A stretch of 64,000 nucleotides of DNA from Pantoea agglomerans NBRC 102470 (GCF_001598475.1 NZ_BCZA01000001.1:310001-374000); one strand, 5' to 3'. Counted from the stretch's first letter, positions 35,669 to 44,434 are shown. The notes: generated by a model not told the origin, from the letters alone. Made by a program: numbers and translations.

Positions 35669-36103
35669 ATGAAGTTATTTGTTAAATTGATGCTCTTGAT
35701 GATATTTATAGTTTGCCCGATAGGCATTGCAACAGCTTCAGGAGCACAAATGTCTTTTTCTCAGTACAATAGCTTAGATAATGTTTCAAAGATCTTTAGT
35801 GACCAGGATGTTGTCTCCACTTTAAAAGCTGTTTTAGGTAATGAGTATAATGATTTCAGACAGAACTTTGATGTTTTTGGAGAACCCCATAAAACAGATG
35901 GCGGCGGTATATTCGTTGAGGGCTGGTTAAAAGATCTCTATCTTGTGCAAGCATCCGCATTCGTGATACAGGCAGATGGCAAAGTGTATGCTGCCTGGAT
36001 GATGCCTGAAAACAACAAAATACATTATGTCACTAACGCGCCAGAAGATAATAAAGTTCAGGAGGATATTGCACGCTGGGCTAAGCGTTTTGATAATGAA
36101 TAG
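35669..36103 (+). CDS. Exported protein of unknown function in the vgrG island
   Basis: 144 residues from the ATG at 35669, which has AGG seven bases ahead and opens a proper signal peptide (KLFVKLMLLMIFIVCPIGIATA); an upstream ATG at 35627 is possible. The mature domain contains LKAVLGNEYNDFRQNFDVFG, then GGIFVEGWLKDLYLVQASAF and a WMMPENNKIHYVTN strand. It is A+T-rich, with its own leader after a hairpin. I know no named family. Location and export signal suggest an extra immunity protein, perhaps against an effector no longer encoded here. Confidence 0.65.
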   Translation: MKLFVKLMLLMIFIVCPIGIATASGAQMSFSQYNSLDNVSKIFSDQDVVSTLKAVLGNEYNDFRQNFDVFGEPHKTDGGGIFVEGWLKDLYLVQASAFVIQADGKVYAAWMMPENNKIHYVTNAPEDNKVQEDIARWAKRFDNE

Positions 36104-36180
36104 TCTGCCATCCAGGATGGATAATTTAATCGATGATCGCGTGATAATTATATCTTAGCCAAATTTTATTACAGGTTGAA

Positions 36181-36543
36181 ATGATTAAAATTTTATGCAT
36201 TTTACTGGTTGCATATCCGCTGATGACTTCTGCAAATGATTTTTGTCAACGGATGGCTAGTAACGCTAACGCAAAAGGCGTGCGTTTCGACAATACAGAT
36301 AATGTCTACAGGGTTGGCGGGTCAGGACGGCTGCAATTTTATTCTGCACCTGATGGCCGTTGTGTAGAGAAAGACGTTTTTGTGGTGCCTGGCAATGAAT
36401 TATATGCTTACGTCGAATATGGAAAATATTACAGCGTAATGTATGTGGCTAATGACGGAAATCAGGCTAATGGCTGGGTAGAAAAAGAAAGATTGATTGA
36501 ATCACATACGGGTATCGCACCCGATTATGATGCAAATAAATAG
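36181..36543 (+). CDS. Exported SH3-like small protein in the vgrG island
   Basis: 120 residues with a short signal peptide (IKILCILLVAYPLMTSA). The mature part has two cysteines (DFCQRM and GRCVEKD) and a run of beta strands (RLQFYSAPDG, ELYAYVEYGKYYSVMYV, NGWVEKERL) with the look of a bacterial SH3 module. AGGTTG lies just upstream. Function unknown. Together with the two preceding exported proteins it forms a row of candidate periplasmic immunity proteins between vgrG and the Rhs module. Confidence 0.65.
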   Translation: MIKILCILLVAYPLMTSANDFCQRMASNANAKGVRFDNTDNVYRVGGSGRLQFYSAPDGRCVEKDVFVVPGNELYAYVEYGKYYSVMYVANDGNQANGWVEKERLIESHTGIAPDYDANK

Positions 36544-36601
36544 TTACTCCCTCTGCTGTTAATAACATTCCATTTTTACTTTCCCCATATGGATATCTAT
36601 T

Positions 36602-37042
36602 ATGCATTACCAATTCAATGAGGGCGCCTTTGCGCTTTTTCCTGCTGCCTGGCAGGACACCACCATGAATATTCTCCGCGATGAAGCCAGTGGGCTGGCA
36701 TGGGTTGTGAGCCGTGGCGTTATTTCTGAGGGCAGTGATGCGGAAAAAGAGTTCCAGCGTCAGTGGGACACATTGCGGAGTCAGATGGGCCATATCCAGC
36801 AGACTGAATTTGTACGTTTGATGGCAGGTGTAGATAACACATTACACGCGGTAGAAGTTGAAACCGTATTTGACCGTAACGGGCAGGCAGTGTGGCAGAA
36901 ACAGCTGGCTACACAGGTGCCTGATTCGAACATCTTAATGATTTTTACGCTATCAGCCATGCGTCCATTCAATGAAGAGGATGGACAGCGCTGGAGTGCA
37001 TTTAAACAAAGCCTGAGTCTGAACAATCCACGGAAAGCATAA
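36602..37042 (+). CDS. eagR: EagR-type Rhs chaperone (DUF1795/DcrB-like)
   Basis: 146 residues without a signal peptide. It has the DUF1795 pattern: FNEGAFALFPAAWQDTTMNIL at the start and RPFNEEDGQRWSAFKQSL at the end. Eag proteins are cytosolic adaptors that shield the hydrophobic N-terminal helices of PAAR-Rhs effectors and load them onto VgrG. The gene ends three bases before the rhs start, and the Rhs N-terminus has such helices, so the pairing is well supported. Confidence 0.88.
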   Translation: MHYQFNEGAFALFPAAWQDTTMNILRDEASGLAWVVSRGVISEGSDAEKEFQRQWDTLRSQMGHIQQTEFVRLMAGVDNTLHAVEVETVFDRNGQAVWQKQLATQVPDSNILMIFTLSAMRPFNEEDGQRWSAFKQSLSLNNPRKA

Positions 37043-37045
37043 CCT

Positions 37046-40000
37046 ATGGATAACCCTGCTGCCCGCGTGGGCGACGAGATCATTCACTCCAGCATTTTCG
37101 CTGATATCACGAGCATTGTTGCGGAAGGTGCGGCCTATGCCGTCATTGGTGCCGCAGTGGGTGCTGCTATCGTCTCGGCAGCGCCCCTGCTAGGCACAGG
37201 GGCGGCAGCGGCGAGTGTGGCAGCCGTGGGTAACAGTTGCCTGCTCAGCGGTATTCTGGGTGGTGTACTGGCCAATGCCGTTGGTCTGTCACAAGAGATC
37301 AGCAAAGCGGCCGATGGGCTGGGAAACATGATATTCCCGCCGTCACCTGCCGGAGTAATCGCCAGTGGATCAGTGAATGTCTACGTTAATGGTCTTTTAG
37401 CCGCACGCGCGGCCGGGATGCTCACGCCCGGCGAGACACCGCCACCGGAACCACAATCGCCGCAGAGCTTCGCCGACTATGGCGGCATGTTGCTCTCTGC
37501 GGTCGGCCAGTTTGGCAGTGCAATTTGGCAGCCCACGGTAGCCTCCGCCGATGCGGGCACCTCTCCGCTGGAGCAGGACAAAGTGGCCTGTGAAAAACAC
37601 AGTGCACCGCAATATCTGGCTCAGGGGTCGAAAAGCGTCTTTATCAATGGCCAGCCTGCGGTGCGCGCAAAGGATAAAACCACCTGTGACGCCACCGTGA
37701 GCGACGATGTTTCCCCAAATGTCATCATTGGTGGTGAAACCGTTACGGTCAGAGAGATCAAAAGTGGCAAGGTGCCAGGCCTGGCCGTGATGATGATTGG
37801 CCTTTCTCTCATCCGTGGTCGCCCCAGTCAGATCCTGAAAAACATGCCCTGCGCGCTGGCCGGTGCCGTGGGCGGTATGGCGGCGGACATGGCTATTAAC
37901 GCGGCCTTCTCGTCGCTGTTTCCGGTTCATGCGGCGACCGGCGTCAAAGTCCTTAATGATGATGCCGAGCGCGATTTTTCCCTTCCCGGACGTTTCCCGC
38001 TCAGTTTTCAGCGCAGCTATAACAGTCTGACTCAGCGCGCTGGCTTGTTTGGTCAGGGTTGGGCCACGGTGTTTGACAGCTACCTGACGCTGGAAGGGAA
38101 TCGGGCGACCTGGTTTGATGACAACGGGCGCGAACTGAGCTTTGACGTTCCCGGTGAAAAAGAGGTGCTCTACAGCATCAGCGAAGGGCTGATGGTACGG
38201 CGCAACGCGTCTGGCGATATCGCCATTGCCGATGACGACGGTGCGGTATGGCGTCTTTACAGGCGCACGGCCGCTGATCCGCAGGTGCTGCGGCTGGCTT
38301 CACTGAGCGACGAGTACGGTAATGCGCTGGAGATGGGCTGGGATGAACAGGCCCGCCTGGTACGTATCCATGACGCGCCGCTGGCGATTGACGTCACGCT
38401 GCACTACGACGACAAACAGCACGCGCGGCGTCCGACATCAGCCAGCCATTTTGATGGCGATCAGAACTGGCCTCTCACGCGCTGGACCTACAATGATCGG
38501 GGCCAGCTTGCCAGCGTTACTGATGCCGCAGGCGTTGTCTCACGACGCTTCCGTTACAACGACGATGGATTGATGGTCTGGCACCAACTGCCGGGCGGGC
38601 TGGAGAGTGAATATCGCTGGCAGAAGCTGGATCACTGGCGCGTTGTAGAAAACCGCACCAACAGCGGTGATGGCTGCCACATGCATTACGATCTTGAGGC
38701 GGGCATCACGCGCGTGTCGACCTATGACGGTCAGCAGCGCGAACACCACTGGAATGCCGCAGGCCTCATCACCTGTTTTATCGATGAGCGCGGCGAGAAG
38801 TGGCGTTATGAGTGGGATGAAAACGAACTCCTGACGCGTCGCATCGATCCGCTGGGCAACGCGGTGAGCTTCACCTATGACGATCTGGGCAACCGTGTTG
38901 AAGAGAAGGATGCTGACGGTGGTGTGCAGGCGGTGCAATGGCTGTCACACCGTTCGCTGCCCACGGTTGTTGCCGGAGCAGACGGTTCCACAACGAAATA
39001 CTATTACGATCCCCATCACGGCCTTGAACGCGTTGTTGATGCGCTCGGGCAAAGCACGCTCTATCAGCGGGATGAGTTCGGACTGGTTGTCGAAGAGACT
39101 GACGCAGCAGGTAATAGCTACCGCCGTGAGTTTAATGATGCCGGCCAGGTTATCCGTGAAACCGACTGTTCAGGGCTGACCACGCGCTACCGTTATCATC
39201 CCCTGGGCTGGCTCAGCTGTGTCATCGCGCCGGATGGTGAAGAAACCCGTTATCACTATGATGCAGCAGGCCGTCCTCTTCAGCTGGAACGCGCAGAAGA
39301 ATGGGAAGAGCGGTTGCACTGGAGTGAAAACGGACTGCCGCTGGCCTATGAATCGGCTGATGGCAAGCGCAGTGAATTCCGTTACGACAATGTCGGGCGA
39401 TTGATCGCCAACCGTAATGCGCAGGGTGAGACGGTTCAGCGAAGCTGGGACAGCCGTGGCCGGTTGACGGCGCTGCAAAACGAGAACGGCGAGCAGTATC
39501 AGTTCGAGTGGGGCGCAGATTCTCTGTTGCTGGCGCAGGTCGGGCTGGATGGCGTTGCCACGCGATATGACTATGATGCGGCGGGCCGCACGGTATCACG
39601 CACCTTTGCCGCCGGACATCCTCAGTCCATTACTCATCGCTATCACTGGAGCCGTGCGGGGCAACTGTTGGCGCGAACCACGCCGGAAGGCCAGACGCGC
39701 TATCACTACAGCGGTGGGGGGCACCTGGGCAAAGTGTCGCAGCATCTGCCGCTTTCTGACACCGAGTGGAGCCAGCAGGCCGAGCAGGAGATTACCTTTA
39801 AGTATGATGCGCTGGGCCGCATCGTTGCTGAGCAGGGGGAGCAGGGCGAACTGGCGTGGGAGTATGACGCGCTGGGCAACTGCACTGCCTTAACCCTGCC
39901 GGATGGCCGCAACCTGAAGCAACTTTATTACGGTAGCGGCCATTTACTGAGCATCGCATTAGACAACCTGCCGGTCACGGAATTTACCCGTGACACGCTG

Positions 40001-41464
40001 CATCGGGAACTCAGCCGGACGCAGGGCGGCCTGACCATGCGCAGTGAATATGATCGCTTAGGCAGACTGCGCCGCCGTGACGTGTTTAAGGGTGACTCAC
40101 AGCGTCCTGCACCGCGCGTCTGGTCCCGCCGGCGCGACTTCGATTACGGCAACAACCTGATCCGTGAAGAGCGCGACGATAATCCGTTCAGCCAGACATT
40201 ATGGAACTACGATAACGCCGGCCGGCTGTTGTCTCAGGACGGTGCGCAGCCGGGTAATGAACAGTGGCGCTGGGATGGCGCAGGCAACCCGCTGGATCGC
40301 CATAGTGCCGCACAGGTGATGCATAACCGTGTCACAGAACTGAACGGTATCCGCTGGCAGTACGATATTCATGGCCGTACCACTGAGAAAGATGACGGGC
40401 ATACCCGCTGGCGTTATCGCTATGATGGGGAGCATCGCCTGACGGATGTGATCAGCGAGCCGCGGGACCGCAATAAGCCGCGCACTAAGGTGAGTTTCCG
40501 CTACGATCCGCTTGGGCGCCGCATCAGTAAAACCAGCCAGCAACTGTTGCAGGGAAGACCGTCGGGGAACGCCGTCACGACGCGCTTTGTGTGGGAAGGC
40601 TACCGCCTGCTGCAGGAAATCCACGACGGGATCCCGCTGACCTACGTTTACAGCGACAGCCAGAGCTATGAACCACTTGCGCGTATTGATGGTGTGGAAA
40701 GCCCGGAAATTTACTGGTTCCATAATGCGGCCAATGGAATGCCGGAGCTGCTGACTGACGGTGAAGGGCAAAAAGCCTGGGAAGGTATCAACAGCCCGTG
40801 GGGCAAGCTGCTGCGTGAATCCAGCCAGCGGATGCCGGTCGTTCAGCAGAACCTGCGTATGCAGGGCCAGTACCTGGACCGGGAAACCGGACTGCACTAC
40901 AATCTGTTTCGTTATTATGACCCGGACAGCGGACGGTTTACCCAGCAGGACCCGATAGGGCTGGCGGGCGGGATCAACCTTTACCAGTATGCGCCGAACG
41001 CGCTGGGTTGGGTGGATCCGTGGGGGCTGAGGCGTTCATGTAAACCTAATAACCCGACAAAAAATAATGATCACAACCAAGGCGCCTTTGCAAGACAGTG
41101 GCAGGGGAGAGGTGTCTATAAAGGCCGTGACACCTGGCAGAATACTATATTGAAAGAAAATGATATTGTTTATGGTGGTGTTCCTGGACAGTCTGGTTTT
41201 TATTTTGACAAAGCAACCTTAGATGCTGCTGCAGGAAGCAGAGAGTCACTTTGGAAAAGTTTACAAGTGTTACCACATCCGAAATTTGGCTATCGTGGGC
41301 AGATACAGGCTTACAGGGTAAAACGTGAAACAGTTGCTGGAACCGGCGAAGCACTGTCACAGGATCCGATAAAATTTGGTGCTGGTGGTGGAACGCAATT
41401 TTTCCTTTCTAACTTTAGAACAGTGCTGGAACCTGTTGGAAATCCATTCAGTATGGGGAAATAA
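37046..41464 (+). CDS. rhs: PAAR-Rhs polymorphic toxin, T6SS effector
   Basis: 1,472 residues. The N-terminus has PAARVGDEI and an Ala/Gly-rich hydrophobic stretch (about 25-110), the Eag-dependent helices. A PAAR-like domain follows (GSVNVYVNGLLAARA; KSVFINGQPAVRAKDKTTC). The RHS/YD-repeat barrel covers roughly 295-1300, with many RYDxxGR repeats. The core ends at DPIGLAGGINLYQYAPNALG and DPWGL (Asp1324-Leu1328), where the aspartyl autocleavage site of Rhs proteins lies. The remaining ~144 residues are the variable toxin: DIVYGGVPGQSGFYF, SLQVLPHPKFGYRG and FGAGGGTQFFLSN. The GGGTQ motif and layout resemble TNT-type NAD glycohydrolase domains, but the usual Arg in the first motif is not evident. 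G+C drops at the core/toxin boundary. Confidence 0.93.
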   Translation: MDNPAARVGDEIIHSSIFADITSIVAEGAAYAVIGAAVGAAIVSAAPLLGTGAAAASVAAVGNSCLLSGILGGVLANAVGLSQEISKAADGLGNMIFPPSPAGVIASGSVNVYVNGLLAARAAGMLTPGETPPPEPQSPQSFADYGGMLLSAVGQFGSAIWQPTVASADAGTSPLEQDKVACEKHSAPQYLAQGSKSVFINGQPAVRAKDKTTCDATVSDDVSPNVIIGGETVTVREIKSGKVPGLAVMMIGLSLIRGRPSQILKNMPCALAGAVGGMAADMAINAAFSSLFPVHAATGVKVLNDDAERDFSLPGRFPLSFQRSYNSLTQRAGLFGQGWATVFDSYLTLEGNRATWFDDNGRELSFDVPGEKEVLYSISEGLMVRRNASGDIAIADDDGAVWRLYRRTAADPQVLRLASLSDEYGNALEMGWDEQARLVRIHDAPLAIDVTLHYDDKQHARRPTSASHFDGDQNWPLTRWTYNDRGQLASVTDAAGVVSRRFRYNDDGLMVWHQLPGGLESEYRWQKLDHWRVVENRTNSGDGCHMHYDLEAGITRVSTYDGQQREHHWNAAGLITCFIDERGEKWRYEWDENELLTRRIDPLGNAVSFTYDDLGNRVEEKDADGGVQAVQWLSHRSLPTVVAGADGSTTKYYYDPHHGLERVVDALGQSTLYQRDEFGLVVEETDAAGNSYRREFNDAGQVIRETDCSGLTTRYRYHPLGWLSCVIAPDGEETRYHYDAAGRPLQLERAEEWEERLHWSENGLPLAYESADGKRSEFRYDNVGRLIANRNAQGETVQRSWDSRGRLTALQNENGEQYQFEWGADSLLLAQVGLDGVATRYDYDAAGRTVSRTFAAGHPQSITHRYHWSRAGQLLARTTPEGQTRYHYSGGGHLGKVSQHLPLSDTEWSQQAEQEITFKYDALGRIVAEQGEQGELAWEYDALGNCTALTLPDGRNLKQLYYGSGHLLSIALDNLPVTEFTRDTLHRELSRTQGGLTMRSEYDRLGRLRRRDVFKGDSQRPAPRVWSRRRDFDYGNNLIREERDDNPFSQTLWNYDNAGRLLSQDGAQPGNEQWRWDGAGNPLDRHSAAQVMHNRVTELNGIRWQYDIHGRTTEKDDGHTRWRYRYDGEHRLTDVISEPRDRNKPRTKVSFRYDPLGRRISKTSQQLLQGRPSGNAVTTRFVWEGYRLLQEIHDGIPLTYVYSDSQSYEPLARIDGVESPEIYWFHNAANGMPELLTDGEGQKAWEGINSPWGKLLRESSQRMPVVQQNLRMQGQYLDRETGLHYNLFRYYDPDSGRFTQQDPIGLAGGINLYQYAPNALGWVDPWGLRRSCKPNNPTKNNDHNQGAFARQWQGRGVYKGRDTWQNTILKENDIVYGGVPGQSGFYFDKATLDAAAGSRESLWKSLQVLPHPKFGYRGQIQAYRVKRETVAGTGEALSQDPIKFGAGGGTQFFLSNFRTVLEPVGNPFSMGK

Positions 41465-41465
41465 A

Positions 41466-41957
41466 ATGGATGTAAATAAAGACGATGGAAGGTTGAGTTT
41501 TGGAAATGGATTAGTTCTTTCTTCTACTTCGACTAGACAGGAGTTGTTTAGTATTGATGATATTTTTTGGGAGCCGTGGCCTGATAATGGTGTGAATACT
41601 GTTGCCTACCGAGCTGTTTTTAATATAAGTAAAAATAGACAGGGTGATATTTACTTAGTGGTTTTCTTTTCTTGTCCGAGTGATATGAATGATACAGTAA
41701 AAAGTTGGAGTTTTGCTCCTGATAAATTATTAATGGGCGAGCAAAACAAACCTGATGGTAAAGTCACCCGGAAGTTAAGGGATTGGTTTAAAGAGCAAAC
41801 AAGTATTGACCTTCCTGCGTATGGTGCATGGGGGCATATTGATGCCGCATATGATCCTCATAACAGAACTGGTACTATCGTTTGTAATTATCGTTCAGGC
41901 TTTAAAGATGAAAAAGCATGGAAAGATTACATCAAATGGAATAAATTTAAAATTTAA
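41466..41957 (+). CDS. Probable Rhs immunity protein
   Basis: 163 residues, starting one base after the rhs stop; a longer frame runs back into rhs and is rejected. There is no signal peptide, consistent with protection against a toxin that acts in the cytosol. Recognisable features are only local: IDDIFWEPWPDNGVNTVAYR, WSFAPDKLL, and YGAWGHIDAAYDPHN. The family is not recognised. A low G+C content shared with the rhs toxin end indicates that the two moved together. Confidence 0.75.
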   Translation: MDVNKDDGRLSFGNGLVLSSTSTRQELFSIDDIFWEPWPDNGVNTVAYRAVFNISKNRQGDIYLVVFFSCPSDMNDTVKSWSFAPDKLLMGEQNKPDGKVTRKLRDWFKEQTSIDLPAYGAWGHIDAAYDPHNRTGTIVCNYRSGFKDEKAWKDYIKWNKFKI

Positions 41958-42098
41958 ATTAATAATAACAAAAATACGATGTGTGTCCTTCGGCTATGTT
42001 GAATGCATAGATCTTATAACACAGTTTAAAAAGAAATTTCGCAAGCTTGAAAAATATAGATAAAAACAATATTTTTCAAAAAACACTAAAGGACTTAA

Positions 42099-42419
42099 AT
42101 GCTAAGCGCCATTATTGTAACTATATTAGATGATGAAAAGGTGGCATTTAAATCGGTGGGTTGCAGCCAGAACATATCATGTTTTTCAACGCGTGGATTT
42201 CTCGAGAAGGGGAGTTCATGTTGTGTTTATTTTGAAAGCGAAAGTGAAAAAATCATAGCGATAAAAAAACTTGTCGAAATTGGCGCTTTGTTTTCATATG
42301 GTCATGGATGGGCACCATCTCAGGTTATGGAGTATTTAAAGGAAAAGGGTAAGATCGATATGCCTTATAAGGAAATTTTCTGGCGCGGACCAGGGGATTA
42401 TGTGATAACAGAAAGGTAA
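42099..42419 (+). CDS. Small cytosolic orphan downstream of the Rhs module
   Basis: 106 residues, no signal peptide or membrane helix, preceded by AAAGGAC. It contains several cysteines (VGCSQNISC, SSCCVYF) and a C-terminal stretch GHGWAPSQVMEYLKEKGKI followed by EIFWRGPGDYVI. It is A+T-rich and placed where displaced rhs tips keep their immunity genes. It may be a second immunity protein left from an earlier toxin tip. Function unknown. Confidence 0.6.
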   Translation: MLSAIIVTILDDEKVAFKSVGCSQNISCFSTRGFLEKGSSCCVYFESESEKIIAIKKLVEIGALFSYGHGWAPSQVMEYLKEKGKIDMPYKEIFWRGPGDYVITER

Positions 42420-42710
42420 ATGTTATTTTCTACAAAGTTGTGTTAAATGTTTATTGCTTTATTAAAATGGCAATAGATTTTTATAAGGTTGTTTTTCTGA
42501 TTTAATATAAGTCTGTTATTGTGTGTCTTAATTTTAGAGTTCATGAATATAATGACTGGTGTTTTTTGTTCAATCAAGAAATGGTAAGCTTCTTCGTGTG
42601 TCGCCTATTTAATGATATGTAATTCTGATGCGGTAAGGATGAGGTTTCCATTTAGAGTTTAATGTCTTAATAACTCTCTTTTTATTATTTTAAGCCTATA
42701 AGGAGATAAA

Positions 42711-43673
42711 ATGAACCTGCCAGGAATGAATCCCGAGAATAACTTACCGGGTTACGACATCGCCAGGATGACCGGTTATGGGGCACCTGATTTTGATTTC
42801 AAAGCGCTGGGTGCAGCAATGGATTGTACTCGGGAGTTTTATCAGGCTGGCATCATCTATGCGGATGGCGCACAGCGTTATCTTGTTCGGCCTGGCCAGC
42901 GTCATCCTAATGGTCAAAGTGGTATCGTTACACATCTGATTGTGACCAAAACGCCTAAGCAAGCCACAGCGTCTAATACGGGCAAGTCACTTAGTGAAGC
43001 AGTAAGCGTAACCTCAATGGGAACGGAGATTGCCTCGACCGTGCTTTCCTGTGGTGCAATGATTATTACTGCTGGCGTGGCGGTTATCGGCGCTTCAGCA
43101 ACGCCTATAACCGCTGGCAGTAGCGGCGTGCTTGTTGCTATTGGTTATGCTGGCGCTGCCGCAACAGGCGTGCAATGTGTCAATGGTATTTACCGGGTTT
43201 ATGATCTCGTCGAAAACGGTGGTGAAAACGTAGCGTGGCTGGACTCTCAGGATTGGTACGTTGCCACTTCAACGTCCCTTGACCTTATTTCACTAGCCAG
43301 TGTGGGCGGTGCGTTAAAAGAAGCCCTGGCAACATGGCGAGCGATGAAATCAGTCTCTTCTTTAAAAGCAACGGAGTGGCTCAGGAACTATCCAAGGCAG
43401 GACCGGGCTCGTCTTACTGAATTAATCATTAAGGCACAAAACCCTGGTATAAGTAATAAAGAGCTTAAAGCCGCCATCCGTGCAGGACTTTATCCAAAGC
43501 GTTTCCCTGTAGAGTCGGTGCAAAAAGAACTTGTTAAGCAACTCGCGCAGGTCGTCACGAGCGCAGCGGCTGTGGCAGGCAGTGCTGTCAGTGGTATCAT
43601 TGCTGCTCCAGGTAATGTGCCGCGCTCCGGGCGCTATATTGTGGGAACAATCCAGTCACTGGCGGTAATTTAA
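42711..43673 (+). CDS. Candidate hydrophobic T6SS effector
   Basis: 320 residues with an excellent AAGGAGATAAA ribosome site. No signal peptide. The N-terminal ~95 residues are soluble (GYDIARMTGYGAPDFDFKALG). A glycine/alanine-rich hydrophobic region at about 103-155 can form two helices (AMIITAGVAVIGASATPITA; VLVAIGYAGAAATGV). A helical part follows with WLDSQDWYVATSTSLDLISL and QDRARLTELIIKAQNPGIS, and a last Ala/Gly-rich segment near 280-300. Such alternation fits a colicin-like or other membrane-inserting toxin. The next gene, a membrane protein starting on the stop codon, fits an immunity partner. I do not recognise a named family; the effector role is inferred from context. Confidence 0.6.
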   Translation: MNLPGMNPENNLPGYDIARMTGYGAPDFDFKALGAAMDCTREFYQAGIIYADGAQRYLVRPGQRHPNGQSGIVTHLIVTKTPKQATASNTGKSLSEAVSVTSMGTEIASTVLSCGAMIITAGVAVIGASATPITAGSSGVLVAIGYAGAAATGVQCVNGIYRVYDLVENGGENVAWLDSQDWYVATSTSLDLISLASVGGALKEALATWRAMKSVSSLKATEWLRNYPRQDRARLTELIIKAQNPGISNKELKAAIRAGLYPKRFPVESVQKELVKQLAQVVTSAAAVAGSAVSGIIAAPGNVPRSGRYIVGTIQSLAVI

Positions 43674-44254
43674 TGCAATTTTTATCATGGCTTATTGGAC
43701 GTAATATCACTGAACTCCTGCAACATGGTCGCGAAATAGATCAGGCAATCGCACGGCAGGATGATTCGATACTTGCCCGTTCCACTTCAGAGCTCGAGCG
43801 CTATTTTAAACAGCCTTCTGAGGCGCTGCCCCGGCAAAATGGCTTCCCCGTTGCAATCGTGCTGATGCTGTTGCTGGCTGCATTTGCATTTAATTTGCTG
43901 ACGTTTCTGCACGCTCTACCTCCGCTCAGTCCACAGATACATGCGTTGAGTTTTTTTGTTCCCTCAATCGTCGTTATAGGCGTGATACTCACGGCCAGTT
44001 ACCTGCTTGCGCGAGGCCATACAGCCGGTGTGGCGGGGCTGGCTTACGTCTGTGCGATGTTGCTTATATCGACCGTTTTACTCTTGAGCTACAGCGTAGT
44101 TATGGGTAGCCACTCGGGTCTGTGGCTGATTCTGGCACTCGCGGCTTTGGTGGGTGCGCGCTGGATACTTAATGGGCAGGCTTTCATCCTGTTTGCCATT
44201 TACTGCCGGACACAACGTCTCGCCAGCGTCGCCCGGCAGCGTCGCATGAAATAA
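43673..44254 (+). CDS. Four-helix inner-membrane protein, probable immunity partner
   Basis: 193 residues whose ATG shares a base with the preceding stop (TAATG), so translation is coupled. Four hydrophobic helices are visible: about 58-82 (VAIVLMLLLAAFAFNLL), 90-115, 120-148 and 152-180. A soluble N-terminus (residues 1-55) precedes them, and a basic tail RQRRMK follows. Inner-membrane immunity proteins are usual for pore-forming effectors. It is followed by a clean terminator, which marks the right end of the T6SS locus. Confidence 0.65.
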   Translation: MQFLSWLIGRNITELLQHGREIDQAIARQDDSILARSTSELERYFKQPSEALPRQNGFPVAIVLMLLLAAFAFNLLTFLHALPPLSPQIHALSFFVPSIVVIGVILTASYLLARGHTAGVAGLAYVCAMLLISTVLLLSYSVVMGSHSGLWLILALAALVGARWILNGQAFILFAIYCRTQRLASVARQRRMK

Positions 44255-44280
44255 CCCATACTGATCTGTAGTACTGTTAT

Positions 44281-44318
44281 CGCGGAATACCCATTCCGCG
44301 ACTCTCTTCTATTTTTCT
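44281..44318 (+). terminator. Rho-independent terminator ending the vgrG island
   Basis: Perfect 8-bp stem CGCGGAAT / ATTCCGCG with loop ACCC, followed by the T-rich ACTCTCTTCTATTTTTCTC. It separates the T6SS locus from the D-amino-acid peptide operon. Confidence 0.8.
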
Positions 44319-44417
44319 CTCAACACGATCTTTTTCCTATGACCCACTCCTTCTTTTACTCCATCCCCTGTCCCAATCCCCCTGAAAAACCCATCCATCA
44401 TCACTATTACCTCTGGC

Positions 44418-44434
44418 TATAACCTGCCGTTATA
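44418..44434. promoter_or_regulatory. TATAAC-N5-GTTATA dyad, candidate LysR-type operator
   Basis: TATAAC at 44418-44423 and GTTATA at 44429-44434 form a perfect dyad around CTGCC, about 90 bases before the dgcN start. The core fits the T-N11-A rule of LysR-family boxes (T44420, A44432). A LysR gene lies at the far end of the same gene group, so autospecific control is plausible. Confidence 0.5.

Larger units (their letters stand above)
32116..44318 (+). other. vgrG/rhs effector island of the T6SS
   Basis: Runs from the specialised vgrG to the terminator after the four-helix membrane protein. It holds three cargo modules: the glucosaminidase fused to VgrG, the PAAR-Rhs toxin with its chaperone, and the hydrophobic effector candidate. 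Each is followed by one or more small immunity-like genes. Composition alternates between high-G+C cores and A+T-rich cargo ends, which marks repeated exchange. Confidence 0.75.
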
